From Akkermansiaceae bacterium (GTDB taxonomy: Bacteria > Verrucomicrobiota > Verrucomicrobiia > Verrucomicrobiales > Akkermansiaceae), in contig JACKQB010000005.1 in the NCBI GenBank assembly GCA_024233115.1, forward strand, positions 496,001-560,000: a DNA stretch of 64,000 nucleotides. Direction: 5' to 3'. Made by a program: the position numbers and the translations under genes. Under the pieces are notes generated by a model, which saw only the letters and a program-made list of their open reading frames with translations, was not told where the DNA came from and made no database searches. This document shows positions 44,186 through 53,572 of the stretch, piece by piece (within the stretch, counting starts at the first letter, position 1; each line of letters starts with the position of its first letter).

Positions 44186-47100
44186 ATGCTCAATCATCTC
44201 ATACGATTCTCCCTCGCCCAGCGAGGTTTGATACTCGTTATCGCCGTGGTCCTCATGATCTTCGGCGTAAAGAAAACCATGGAGCTTCCTGTGGAAGTTC
44301 TCCCCGACCTCACCAAACCAACTGTCACACTTCTCATTGAAGCACCAGGCTATGCGCCGGAGGAAGTTGAAACGCTTATTACCATCCCTTTGGAAAATGC
44401 CCTCATGGGTGTCACTGGGGTGAACCGTGTGCGCAGCACCAATGACATCGGGCTCTCACTCATCTTTGTGGAGTTTGACTGGGATGTGGATATTTATAAA
44501 GCACGCCAGTTCGTACAGGAACGTATCGGAAGTGCCGGTGAATCCCTCCCCGAAGGCATTGTCCCCTACATGACTCCGGTCACATCTCTGATGGGCGATA
44601 TCATGCTTGTGGGATTGCGTGACCCCACAGGAGCAACCTCACCGCGGGATCTTCGTGTCCTCGCGGATTGGACCGTCGCGCGGCGGCTCCAATCCATCCC
44701 GGGGATTGCTGAAGTGCTCTCTATGGGAGGCGGTGTGAAACAGGTTCAGGTTCAGCCAGATCCGCAAAAAATGCTTCTACACCAGGTCACCTTTGAACAG
44801 ATCAAAGAAGCCGCAGCAAAGTCGGTTCAAAACACCACAGGAGGGTTCCTCACCGAACGAGCTAGGGAAATCATGGTTCGTAATTTGGCAATGACCACCG
44901 ACCTTGATGAAATTGCCTCTACTGTGGTGGGCTACCGCAATGATCGTCCTATCCACCTTCACGACGTTGCCAATGTTGTCTGGGCCATCGAACCCATGCG
45001 TGGCGATGCTGCTTTAGGCATCGCGGGTCGCAAACCCGATGCCGATGGAAACCTCGGCACTCGTGGTGTCATTCTTAGTATCCGAAAATCCCCTGGTTTC
45101 GACAGTCTGGCTCTCACTGAGGAAGTTGAAAAAGCATTGGAGGAACTTGGTAAATCGCTTCCTGAAGGTGCTGAACTCGTCCCTCTATACCGACAGAGCG
45201 AATTCATCAATCTGTCCATCGACAACCTGAAGGAAGCACTTCGAGACGGAGCTATCATGGTGGCCGTCATTTTATTCCTCTTCCTGCTCAATGTGCGCAT
45301 CACTCTGATCACCCTAACCGCTATTCCACTGTCATTGGGAATCACTATTCTTGTTTTTGACATAATGGGGCTCAGCGTAAATTCTATGACCCTCGGAGGA
45401 CTAGCCGTCGCGGTCGGCATGGTTGTGGATGATGCCATCGTCGATGTGGAAAATGTCTACCGACGACTTCGAGAAAATGCCTCTCTCACGAATCCACAGC
45501 CAAAGCTTGAGGTCATTGCCAGAGCATCCAGTGAAGTTCGTTCGTCCATTCTCTATGCAACGATATTGATCATCCTTGTCTTCCTCCCACTCATGGCTCT
45601 GAGCGGTGTCGAAGGCAGGCTTTTCACGCCGATTGCCATCGCGACGATCGTCAGCATGGCTGCCTCGTTCCTTGTCTCTCTAACAGTAATCCCGGTGCTG
45701 AGTTCACTGATTTTGAATCCTAAAGCAGGGAAAGAACACAAGGACGTGATTTTTGTCCGCTGGCTGAAATCAGCCTTCAGTGCCACCTGGACGCGATTCG
45801 CTCTGGCTCAACCGATGGTAGTCATGGTCATCACGGGCATACTCGTTGTAATGAGTTATCTCGCTTACACGGATATGGGCCGGAATTTCCTTCCCGCATT
45901 CAAAGAACCAACTGCCCTCGTTGCTACTACGTCTAGTCCTGGAACGTCACTCAAGACCACTTCCGAACTAGCCGACATGGGCATTGAACAGCTTCTGAAA
46001 ATCCCCGGCGTCAAAACCGTTGGATACCGTGCCGGAAGAGCCGAACGAGGCGACCACGTGGTGCCCGTTTCTACCGTGGAGTTTGATGTCGAGTTTGATG
46101 AATCCGCAGGTCGAAGCCATGAAGAAATTATCGCTGACATACGGAAAACGATGAAGGAGATCCCCGGCACCTTCAGTGCCATGAGTGGGCCTCTTGCGGA
46201 TCGTGTTGGCCACATGCTCAGTGGTGTCTCGGCAAAAGTTGCTATAAAAATCTATGGCCCAGATCTGGACGAACTGAGAAAGATCGGCGATAAGATTACA
46301 GCCTTGGCTCGCGAAATCCCCGGTCTCGAAGAAGCAAGGACCGAGCAGCAGGCACCTGTGCCTCAGCTGCGTATCGAGCCAGATCGTGAACGGGCCGCTG
46401 CTTATGGTGTCACCCCCGGTGACTTGACCGAGGAAATGTCCGGCCTCATGGGCGGCGCGGAAGTAGCCGAAATCTACGAAGGCGTTCGCGTCTATGATTT
46501 GGTCGTCAAACTCTCTCCTGAGTGGCGCGAAAATCCGGAATGTTTGGAATATATATTCATTGATACCCAAAACGACCAATTAGTGCCACTTGGGTCAGTT
46601 GCGAAGTTCCGCCAAGCTACGGGACCTAACAACATCCTGCGAGAAAATTCACGCCGTCGTTTCGTTGTTTCCATCAACCCGACTGTTCCAGACCTCGTAT
46701 CCGCAGTGGATGCGTTGAAAGCGTCCATCGAAAAAAACATCGATCTGCCTGAGGGGTACACCATCTCCTATGAAGGTGAGTATCTGGCGCAGAAGGAAGC
46801 CGCCCGCACCATCGCCATTATGTCCAGCGTGATTATGCTGGTGGTAATCTTCCTGCTCTACTCTTTTTTCCGCAGTTTCTCATTCGTGGCATTGGTGCTC
46901 ACCATTATCCCAGTCTCACTGGTCGGTGCCATTTTCTACACGCAGATGACGCTGAACAATATCAGTATCGCTACGCTGGTAGGATTTATCGCGGTCGGTG
47001 GTATTGCGGCGAGAAACAACATCATGCTCGTCTCCCACTACCTTCACCTTATGAAGCATGAAGGCGAAGGCTTTACCAAGAAGATGATCATTCGCGGAAC

Positions 47101-47341
47101 CGAAGAGCGTCTTGTACCAATCCTCATGACTGCTCTGTCCGCTGGTTTTGCGCTCATCCCTCTCGTTCTCGCTGCGGATGAGCCGGGTAAAGAAATCCTC
47201 AATCCAGTGGCTATCGTGATTGTTGGAGGCCTAGTGAGTTCCACCTTCCTCGGTCTAGCCGTCACCCCAGCTCTATTCTACGCCTTTTGCCGTAAACCGG
47301 CACTCCGTTCACTGGAGATAAACTCTGCGGCCTCAGCCTAA
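44186..47341 (+). CDS. Third HME-type RND efflux pump
   Basis: The 1051-residue protein starts at MLNHLIRFSLAQRGL; an earlier in-frame ATG at 44078 lies inside the adaptor gene. RND landmarks include ELPVEVLPDLTKPTVTLL and the TM4 sequence VAVGMVVDDAIVDVENVYRRL. The C-terminal half has IATLVGFIAVGGIAARNNIMLV. TM4 lacks the DFG of the Zn/Co/Cd branch and differs from the Cu/Ag pump, so the substrate may be another metal. The metal-binding periplasmic gene and P-type ATPase follow. Confidence 0.9.
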   Translation: MLNHLIRFSLAQRGLILVIAVVLMIFGVKKTMELPVEVLPDLTKPTVTLLIEAPGYAPEEVETLITIPLENALMGVTGVNRVRSTNDIGLSLIFVEFDWDVDIYKARQFVQERIGSAGESLPEGIVPYMTPVTSLMGDIMLVGLRDPTGATSPRDLRVLADWTVARRLQSIPGIAEVLSMGGGVKQVQVQPDPQKMLLHQVTFEQIKEAAAKSVQNTTGGFLTERAREIMVRNLAMTTDLDEIASTVVGYRNDRPIHLHDVANVVWAIEPMRGDAALGIAGRKPDADGNLGTRGVILSIRKSPGFDSLALTEEVEKALEELGKSLPEGAELVPLYRQSEFINLSIDNLKEALRDGAIMVAVILFLFLLNVRITLITLTAIPLSLGITILVFDIMGLSVNSMTLGGLAVAVGMVVDDAIVDVENVYRRLRENASLTNPQPKLEVIARASSEVRSSILYATILIILVFLPLMALSGVEGRLFTPIAIATIVSMAASFLVSLTVIPVLSSLILNPKAGKEHKDVIFVRWLKSAFSATWTRFALAQPMVVMVITGILVVMSYLAYTDMGRNFLPAFKEPTALVATTSSPGTSLKTTSELADMGIEQLLKIPGVKTVGYRAGRAERGDHVVPVSTVEFDVEFDESAGRSHEEIIADIRKTMKEIPGTFSAMSGPLADRVGHMLSGVSAKVAIKIYGPDLDELRKIGDKITALAREIPGLEEARTEQQAPVPQLRIEPDRERAAAYGVTPGDLTEEMSGLMGGAEVAEIYEGVRVYDLVVKLSPEWRENPECLEYIFIDTQNDQLVPLGSVAKFRQATGPNNILRENSRRRFVVSINPTVPDLVSAVDALKASIEKNIDLPEGYTISYEGEYLAQKEAARTIAIMSSVIMLVVIFLLYSFFRSFSFVALVLTIIPVSLVGAIFYTQMTLNNISIATLVGFIAVGGIAARNNIMLVSHYLHLMKHEGEGFTKKMIIRGTEERLVPILMTALSAGFALIPLVLAADEPGKEILNPVAIVIVGGLVSSTFLGLAVTPALFYAFCRKPALRSLEINSAASA

Positions 47342-47389
47342 TGCCTGGCTGCATCAACACAGAAACCAAAACCAAAACCAAAAAATAAA

Positions 47390-47890
47390 ATGACACTGAA
47401 AGTAAAAACACTACTCGCCGTCGCACTCTGCGGAGTAATGGCTCCTTCTGCCGCCTTCGCAGACGAACATGACCACGACCATGATCATGACGAGCATGCC
47501 GTTAAAGGACCCAACAATGGAAAGATGATTATGAAGGTCGAACCCCACGCGGAATTCTTCGTGACCAAGGATCGCAAAGTTCAAATCACCTTTGTCGATG
47601 ACCACGGAAAGATAGTTCCCGTTGGAAAACAAAAAGTCACCATAGTCTGTGGTGACCGCACTAAGCCCACAGTTATGAAAATGGAAACCAAGAATGGAAA
47701 GCTCATCTCCTCAAACGTGCTCCCTGCTGGTAACGATTTTCCAACAGTCGTCTCCATTAAAGTATCTCCAGATGCCAAGACCGTGCGCGAGAAGTTTAAT
47801 CTCAACATGAACAAGTGCCCGACATGTCCCTACGCAGAGTACCACTGCAGCTGTGACCATGGTGATGATCACAAAGGTCACGACCATTAG
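47390..47890 (+). CDS. Periplasmic His/Cys-rich metal-binding protein
   Basis: The 166-residue product has a signal peptide (MTLKVKTLLAVALCGVMAPS, cut near AFADE). A His/Asp stretch follows (EHDHDHDHDEH), then a beta-sandwich-like middle (VQITFVDDHGKIVPVGKQKV, VVSIKVSPDAKTVREKF). It ends in CPTCPYAEYHCSCDHG with a His tail. It probably buffers or delivers metal between the third RND system and the P-type ATPase, which flank it. Confidence 0.72.
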   Translation: MTLKVKTLLAVALCGVMAPSAAFADEHDHDHDHDEHAVKGPNNGKMIMKVEPHAEFFVTKDRKVQITFVDDHGKIVPVGKQKVTIVCGDRTKPTVMKMETKNGKLISSNVLPAGNDFPTVVSIKVSPDAKTVREKFNLNMNKCPTCPYAEYHCSCDHGDDHKGHDH

Positions 47891-47953
47891 CAAAAACGCC
47901 CGAATACTAGCCGGGAGGGTGCAAAAGAAGCACCCTCCCTCGCTTTAAAAACA

Positions 47954-50170
47954 ATGAAGCACAATCACTCTCACAACGACGATGATAACCACGCTCGTGG
48001 CGCGGATAAGCAACCTACGTCATCCAAGGTTCTCGACTCGGGGGTCGAAGCATCTGCCCAGACAATTCTTCACGTTGCCGGAGTCGATTGTTCTGAAGAA
48101 GTCGCAGCCATCGAATCCGCACTCAAAGAAACAGGTCACGTCCGCGAGGTCAACGTGAGTATCTTGAGTGGCAAGACCACGATCCAACATGATGGCGAAC
48201 TCTCCGAAACCGATCTTATCGGAGCACTCAAGTCTGCCGGACTCACAGCTCGCGCAGAGGGCGACGATACCAAGCCTGCTGAAAGCAGCAAAAAATACAA
48301 ACTTATCAGCGTCATTGCCTCTGGAACCCTAACAGGCATCGGCCTGCTTGTTGGTTGGATCATTGATACGCCCCCACCTTTTCTAACTGAAGTCATTTTC
48401 AGTCTCGCCATCATCGCAGGAGCTTGGTTTATCGCGCCCAAGGCATACCGCACATTGAAGCAAAAGCGCTTTGATATGAACGTGCTCATGACCGTGGCTG
48501 TCATCGGAGCCGTCATCATCGGTGAGTGGGAAGAAGCTGCTGCCGTCACATTTCTCTTCGCTCTTTCCGAACTCTTGGAAAGCTACAGCGTTTCACGCGC
48601 CCGCCGAGCCATCGAATCACTCATGGAACTCACCCCACTCACCGCCCTCGTGAAGCGCAATGGAGAGGTCACCGAAGTAGAGCTATCAGACGTGGCAACA
48701 GATGAAACCATCATCATCAAATCTGGAGCAAAGGTTCCCCTAGATGGAATTGTGGCATCAGGATCATCATCCATCAATCAAGCACCCATCACTGGAGAGT
48801 CACTCCCCGTAGAAAAGAAAAACGGCGATCAGGTGTTTGCCGGAACCATCAATGGCGAAGGATCGTTAGAGGTCACCGTAACTGGCAAGGCCGGTGAAAC
48901 TACCCTCGCCAGCATGATCCGTCTCATCGAAGACGCCCAATCACAAAAGGCTCCATCCGAGCGCTTTGTCGACACCTTTGCAAAATACTACACCCCCATC
49001 ATCATGGTGCTGGCAGTGCTAGTATGCCTCGTCCCTGGAGCAGTCACCGGTGATTGGTCCACTTGGTTTTACCGCGCCCTCGTTCTCCTTGTCATTGCCT
49101 GCCCCTGCGCTCTGGTCATTTCCACCCCCGTCTCTGTTGTCTCCGGACTGACAGCCATGGCTCGCCGCGGTGTCCTCATCAAAGGTGGAGCCTACCTCGA
49201 AATCGTAGGAAAACTCCGTGCTCTTGCCGTCGATAAAACCGGCACCATCACGCGTGGGCTTCCTGAAGTCACCGAAGTTATATCACTAACAAATCAAAGC
49301 AGTGAAGAGATTGTTAAAATCGCATCTGCCATCGACACTCATTCAGACCACCCTATCGCTATCGCCATCACGGACTATGCCAAAGCGCAAAATATCGTAT
49401 TCTCTTCCGCTACCGACTACCAATCTCAGACCGGACGCGGAGCTGATGGCACTCTAGGTGGTCACCATTACTTCGTAGGAAATCACCGCTATACTCATGA
49501 ACTCGGAGTATGTAATGAGGAAATAGAATCCCGCCTGCATGAAGTCGAAAGCAAAGGCCTTTCCGTCGTTGTCGTAGGCCACAAACCTCACGATAATTGC
49601 CCCGGCGACGTCCTCGGCATCATAGCCGTTGGCGATACCATCCGTGAAGATGCGAAGACCGCGATCGCATCTCTCCATGCTGTTGGCATCGAGCAAGTCG
49701 TCATGCTCAGTGGAGACAACCAAACCACCGTCAATGCCATAGCGAAGCAAGCTAGAATCGACGAGGCAAAAGGAGATCTTCTCCCTGATCAAAAAATTGA
49801 AAACGTCCGCCGACTCCTGGAAAAATACGAGTATGTCGGCATGGTCGGTGATGGGGTCAATGATGCTCCCGCCATGGCATCTGCGAGTCTTGGGATCGCG
49901 ATGGGAGCAGCGGGAACAGATACCGCCATCGAAACCGCTGACATGGCACTCATGACCGATGATCTTGGCAAGATTAGTGAAGCCATCCACCTCGGTCGCC
50001 GCGCCCTCGGCATCATCAAATTCAACATCATTTTCGCCCTGCTCATCAAAGCGGTCTTCCTCGTGCTCGCCTTCACTGGGCATACCAGCCTCTGGCTTGC
50101 CATCCTCGCCGATACAGGTGCGACTCTGATCGTCATCGCAAATGCCTTACGACTTTTACGGAGTAAATAA
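47954..50170 (+). CDS. Zn/Cd/Pb-type P1B ATPase
   Basis: The 738-residue pump exports divalent metals from the cytoplasm at the cost of ATP. A His/Asp-rich N-terminus (residues 1-15) precedes one heavy-metal domain whose motif is GVDCSEE: only one cysteine (Cys46) is present instead of CxxC. The core is complete: TGES, ACPCALVIS in TM6 (Cys383, Cys385), DKTGT with the phosphorylated Asp427, SDHPIA, GDGVNDAP, and a TM8 region with LADTGATLIVIANALRLL typical of ZntA/CadA. It moves cytosolic ions to the periplasm, where the RND pumps can act. Confidence 0.93.
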   Translation: MKHNHSHNDDDNHARGADKQPTSSKVLDSGVEASAQTILHVAGVDCSEEVAAIESALKETGHVREVNVSILSGKTTIQHDGELSETDLIGALKSAGLTARAEGDDTKPAESSKKYKLISVIASGTLTGIGLLVGWIIDTPPPFLTEVIFSLAIIAGAWFIAPKAYRTLKQKRFDMNVLMTVAVIGAVIIGEWEEAAAVTFLFALSELLESYSVSRARRAIESLMELTPLTALVKRNGEVTEVELSDVATDETIIIKSGAKVPLDGIVASGSSSINQAPITGESLPVEKKNGDQVFAGTINGEGSLEVTVTGKAGETTLASMIRLIEDAQSQKAPSERFVDTFAKYYTPIIMVLAVLVCLVPGAVTGDWSTWFYRALVLLVIACPCALVISTPVSVVSGLTAMARRGVLIKGGAYLEIVGKLRALAVDKTGTITRGLPEVTEVISLTNQSSEEIVKIASAIDTHSDHPIAIAITDYAKAQNIVFSSATDYQSQTGRGADGTLGGHHYFVGNHRYTHELGVCNEEIESRLHEVESKGLSVVVVGHKPHDNCPGDVLGIIAVGDTIREDAKTAIASLHAVGIEQVVMLSGDNQTTVNAIAKQARIDEAKGDLLPDQKIENVRRLLEKYEYVGMVGDGVNDAPAMASASLGIAMGAAGTDTAIETADMALMTDDLGKISEAIHLGRRALGIIKFNIIFALLIKAVFLVLAFTGHTSLWLAILADTGATLIVIANALRLLRSK

Positions 50171-50208
50171 ACAACTTCTCCCTCCTACACACGAACACAC
50201 CATCAACC

Positions 50209-50702
50209 ATGAAACCTATTCTCACATTCCTCACTTTTGTTTTAATCTGTGTTACTAACAATGATGCGACCCCTGAAAACCGCCAGTTCAGCCTCAAGAC
50301 CAAACCCATAGGAAAAGCTCAGTATAAAGGAGATGCCATTACGCAAACTCGACAACTTGAGATCGAAGTCTCTCGCTCAGGCAAAGACCCTTCAAAAAAA
50401 TAACGGCCACCTGGAAAATCTACGGGCACGAAAGGAAGAGCCACAAACTCATTCTCATCAAATCCGGCACTCTGACCTACAACCTGAAAGGTGGCGAGCG
50501 AGATACCCAAACCACTCCTACCGTAACTATCAAAGGAGTGAGAAAACATAAAAAAACCACGAGCACAGGACGTGGCAAAAATAAAAGAAGAAAAACCGTC
50601 ACCGTCCCGGCATCTGGTCAGGAATATTACGGCTACTCCGTCAAAGTTAAACTAGGAGCAGAAACAGTTTCCGAATACGCAAGTAAACCTTCTTTAGAAT
50701 AG
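50209..50702 (+). CDS. Exported protein split by a -1 frameshift at an A7 run
   Basis: The first frame (50209-50403) encodes a signal peptide (MKPILTFLTFVLICVTNNDA) and ~45 mature residues, then stops at TAA right after TCA AAA AAA. In the -1 frame from 50400, coding continues for 100 codons to TAG at 50702 with convincing content (TATWKIYGHERKSHKLILIK, then a basic KKTTSTGRGKNKRRKT and PASGQEYYGYSVKVKLGAE). The junction is the canonical slippery heptamer A AAA AAA in register. Either a programmed frameshift/transcript slippage restores the ~164-residue protein, or this is a one-base deletion mutant. Function unknown; it may be periplasmic. Confidence 0.6.
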
Positions 50703-50704
50703 TC

Positions 50705-51331
50705 ATGCGATTATCCAAACCACCTCAAATCAAGCCATCCTCGAACGAAATGAAAACTTCAAATAACCAGATCAAGAGCAAACATACCACGCCTCCCACT
50801 AAAACTCTAAATTGGACACTGACCAAAGCCTCCCTTATTGCCGTCATTATCGGAATGTCCGCCTACACCTTTTTTGAGTATGCTACTTCCGGTGAATTTG
50901 ACACCAGAGAAACAGTAATTCACCACATCATCCCAACAGTTTTCATTGGAGTGATTGTGTGGAGTATGCTCAATCTCATCCTAATATCAAAGTTTGTAAG
51001 CCCTATGAAGAAAATCATGCTTCACCTGAACGGTGTCGGCAATGGTAGGCTGGCACCTCTAAAAATAGACACCAACATTCTGGAGGTTGGAGCAATCGTT
51101 CATAGTGTGAATACGCTAACCACACAGCTTAAAAAAGTTCCCGACAACGAAGGCATGAGCAAGGCAGTGGATGACCTCGTCAAACTTCGTGCCGATTTGA
51201 AGAGACTCATCGACAGCACTCATCTCGCTCCCGACCAGCTCGTTCCCATTATGCGAGACCTTAAAAATCTCGAAAGCCACCTTCTCTCTGCAATCACAGC
51301 TGAACGGCAAGCCCACACCGACATCAGTTAG
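50705..51331 (+). CDS. Membrane protein with two TM segments and a HAMP-like region
   Basis: The 208-residue product has a polar cytoplasmic N-terminus, two membrane segments (~38-58 and ~75-98) and a segment resembling a HAMP linker (FVSPMKKIMLHLNGVGNGRLAPL). A helical, possibly coiled-coil C-terminus follows (~150-205). No kinase or methyl-acceptor domain follows, so it is a truncated sensor-like or scaffold protein. It starts 2 bases after the frameshifted gene. An internal ATG at codon 16 is an alternative start. Confidence 0.6.
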   Translation: MRLSKPPQIKPSSNEMKTSNNQIKSKHTTPPTKTLNWTLTKASLIAVIIGMSAYTFFEYATSGEFDTRETVIHHIIPTVFIGVIVWSMLNLILISKFVSPMKKIMLHLNGVGNGRLAPLKIDTNILEVGAIVHSVNTLTTQLKKVPDNEGMSKAVDDLVKLRADLKRLIDSTHLAPDQLVPIMRDLKNLESHLLSAITAERQAHTDIS

Positions 51332-51412
51332 CCAGACTGATGGCTTGCTTGATTCCCGCTTGATTAATTACCAATCTCTACGTTTATCTTAAATCATATA
51401 CCTCCACAATTC

Positions 51413-51589
51413 ATGAGTCTAAAAAGCATACGACGGAAGAGATGGATCGTCAGCTTCTTTAAAAAGAATTGGAAGACTGGTCTGATAATAATAATTGGAG
51501 CAATCCTTTTAACTCTTCTTAGTATTGGAATCGAAAAGGGCCAAGTAAAACCGAATAATGCCCCTAATGAAATTGAACAAAAAAACTAA
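51413..51589 (+). CDS. Small single-pass membrane protein
   Basis: A 58-codon frame starts MSLKSIRRKRWIVSFFKKNW, continues into one membrane segment (TGLIIIIGAILLTLLSIGI) and ends with a short polar tail. The strongly basic N-terminus predicts N-in, C-out topology. An upstream ACCTCC-like stretch is not a good ribosome site, so expression is uncertain. No family recognised. Confidence 0.45.
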   Translation: MSLKSIRRKRWIVSFFKKNWKTGLIIIIGAILLTLLSIGIEKGQVKPNNAPNEIEQKN

Positions 51590-51646
51590 CCGCTAATCAT
51601 TGTCGCATCATCACCAGATGCGGCGTGTTTTTCGGCCAGTAAAAAA

Positions 51647-52033
51647 ATGAGCAAGAAAAACAGACGGTTCGGGACAGTCCAGGGGGACGCCAAAAAACAG
51701 CCTCAGGATACAAAGCCTTCTCCAGCGATGCTAACGCTGTGGGAAAAATTTCAAATTTTTGGTGCTGTCTGCGTGATACTCGTCGCGATGGTGGGAACTT
51801 GTGTAAGAACCTCAGCGATCCGACACAAAGAGGAGATCCAACAACGGGTCGGACGACTGAAATGGGAACACGCTCTCACCGATTCACAGGTCGCCGAACT
51901 TCTGGAGATAGAATTGGATTTTCACCGATATGAGAGGCCGTTTTCAATGGAATCTAATCCGACTCGCAAAGAACTCGATGAACATCTCCTAGCGATCAAG
52001 AAGAGATTTGGAGATATTGATAGTTGCCATTGA
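51647..52033 (+). CDS. Unknown single-pass membrane protein
   Basis: The 128-residue product has a basic, polar N-terminus (~1-30), one membrane segment (FQIFGAVCVILVAMVGTCV) and a helical charged C-terminal domain (~60-128; DSQVAELLEIELDFHRYERP). No family recognised. It converges with the RHH gene across about 80 bases. It and the preceding small genes may be a tail to the metal island or belong to the plasmid-like backbone. Confidence 0.55.
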   Translation: MSKKNRRFGTVQGDAKKQPQDTKPSPAMLTLWEKFQIFGAVCVILVAMVGTCVRTSAIRHKEEIQQRVGRLKWEHALTDSQVAELLEIELDFHRYERPFSMESNPTRKELDEHLLAIKKRFGDIDSCH

Positions 52034-52110
52034 TCGCGGTCGCCCAGCTGACACCTTCATTGCCCATTCAACCGAGAGCCGCGACCTCAACGGAAGCGTG
52101 TCGCTCGTTA

Positions 52111-52398
52111 TCACTTTCCAAGTAATTTTGACACTGCCTCTGTCACTATATCCTGCTGACTCCAATTTCCCTTTCGGTTTTTTCGTCGCTCAGCTGACTC
52201 ATCAATGAGAGCGTGCGCTGTTTTTTCTGGCAGTCTAAGAGTAACAGCAATACGTGGCTCTACAGCTTTGGTCAACGGGGCAACAGGAGACTTTGTAGGT
52301 GTTGGATTGTTAATTTTTCCAGCTTCGAGAAACGCCCTCACTTCTTCCCTGTCTTTCAAGGCCTCGGTCATGGAATGTCGTTTGTTTTTTGCTGCCAT
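52111..52398 (-). CDS. Ribbon-helix-helix partner of ParA
   Basis: The 95-residue product has a polar N-terminal half and a C-terminal ribbon-helix-helix motif (RIAVTLRLPEKTAHALIDES, then GNWSQQDIVTEAVSKLLGK). It is translated from an ATG that overlaps the ParA stop (TAATG). ParA with a small RHH DNA-binding partner is the layout of type Ib plasmid partition systems (ParF/ParG-like). It would bind centromere repeats and repress the operon. Confidence 0.75.
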   Translation of the reverse strand: MAAKNKRHSMTEALKDREEVRAFLEAGKINNPTPTKSPVAPLTKAVEPRIAVTLRLPEKTAHALIDESAERRKNRKGNWSQQDIVTEAVSKLLGK

Positions 52399-53027
52399 TA
52401 CTGCTCCATCTCATTTGGGAAAAGGTATTCAAACAGGGCGAGAGCTTCGTTTGCCGCAGGTTTTGCCTGATGCCCCATTCTCCAAACCGCTGATCGTTGC
52501 CCAGCTGAATCAGCAAAAGCCTGCCTCAGACCGAGGCCCGGTGCTATCTCAAGTCCTAATGTTTTTGCCGTGACGAGTAACTCGTCCGATAAACGGTAAT
52601 TTTTCTGGAGCTTGTTTGGCACAAATACCCCCTTCGGAAGATCTCCCCTAATAGCGTGGACTTGATCAAGAGCTTTGACAGCATCACTGGCTGCCCGAAC
52701 ATCAAGCACAGATGGCCCGCATGGAATGAGAGCAACATCCGACACCAGAAGAGTTGCCCGTGTCACCTCCCCGAGCCCAGCTGGCCCATCAATGACAATC
52801 ATTTTTTCCTCCAGCAATTTGACTTCGTCCAAAATTTCGTCAGCAGATTGAAAACGATAGACTGGCGTGTTTGTTTCTATTTCTTTTGTCCACTCACTCG
52901 ACGACCCTTGCACATCGGCATCAACGAGCGCTGTCTCAATACCTTGCTCGCGAAGCCAGGCCACAAGATGAACAGCGATGGTGGACTTCCCCACTCCACC
53001 CTTTTGATTGACTGTTGCGATAATCAT
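52398..53027 (-). CDS. parA: ParA-family partition ATPase
   Basis: The 209-residue product begins MIIATVNQKGGVGKSTIAVH with a deviant Walker A (KGGVGKST). It continues with ALVDADVQGSSSEW and the Walker B-like MIVIDGPAGLGEVT. It lacks an N-terminal DNA-binding extension, as in small type Ib ParA proteins. It would segregate DNA with the RHH protein encoded downstream. A frame extension to 53063 is open, but the family start is at 53027. The upstream region carries direct repeats that may be its binding sites. Confidence 0.88.
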   Translation of the reverse strand: MIIATVNQKGGVGKSTIAVHLVAWLREQGIETALVDADVQGSSSEWTKEIETNTPVYRFQSADEILDEVKLLEEKMIVIDGPAGLGEVTRATLLVSDVALIPCGPSVLDVRAASDAVKALDQVHAIRGDLPKGVFVPNKLQKNYRLSDELLVTAKTLGLEIAPGLGLRQAFADSAGQRSAVWRMGHQAKPAANEALALFEYLFPNEMEQ

Positions 53028-53077
53028 AATAGCTAGCTTACATGCTTTCAAAAAAGCAGGCAAGGGGTGCAGTGTTC

Positions 53078-53204
53078 CAGCATACTCGACTAACAGTATA
53101 CTTCTTTGCCGGCATCCTGTTTTGTCAGTTTGCAGCTATACTTGAATCATGCCATGCCAGCATATCGACCTGCTTTTATGCCTCCATAGCAGCATGCTGT
53201 TTTG
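53078..53204. repeat. Degenerate 80-bp-spaced direct repeats upstream of parA (parS-like candidate)
   Basis: CAGCATA(C)TCGAC occurs at 53078-53090 and 53158-53169. GCATCCTGTTTTG at 53112 recurs as GCATGCTGTTTTG at 53192, both with an 80-base offset. The surrounding sequence is divergent. Position next to parA suggests a centromere or operator. The rest of 53028-53347 shows no gene. Confidence 0.4.
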
Positions 53205-53347
53205 CAAGCATTTCATTGTTTGGTTAGATCACTGACTGTTTCCTGCACGGTTTAACAAAGGGGAGAGGGATGAGCGCAGCCATAGTGGCCGCACCCCTTG
53301 CGTGATTGCCCAAACATTGGTAATTCATACAGGAAAGGGATGCCTTA

Positions 53348-53436
53348 TTGGTGCATGGTGCAGGTTAGGCTTGTTAAGCCATGCAGGGTGACTTGTTAAA
53401 TGGTGCAGGTTTTATTGTTAAATGGGGCAGGTTCAT
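53348..53436 (+). repeat. Iterons of a replication origin
   Basis: Four imperfect ~22-bp direct repeats lie in tandem: 53348-53370, 53371-53392, 53393-53414 and 53415-53436. The consensus is TTGTTAAATGGTGCAGGTT with three variable bases. They end 136 bases before the Rep start. Tandem repeats of two DNA turns next to an initiator gene are the usual form of an iteron origin. Confidence 0.75.
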
Positions 53437-53572
53437 CGCGCCAAGTGCGCGGGATTCTTCGGGATTCGCGGTGCTAAACATTAAACTATGTATAAACAAA
53501 ACAACAACACCGCTCAGTTTTCTCCAAAGGGATTCGGCTGCTTGGTTTGTTGTTATTTTTTGGGAGTTTTTA

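Noticed and set aside
50333..50551. Open frame overlapping the A7 frameshift site
   Set aside because: It lies in a different frame from the two parts of the split gene and has no recognisable content; the -1 frame reading gives a better protein.
53381..53572. N-terminal extension of Rep beginning within the iterons
   Set aside because: The start at 53573 has a good ribosome site and a Rep-like beginning, while the extension overlaps origin repeats.
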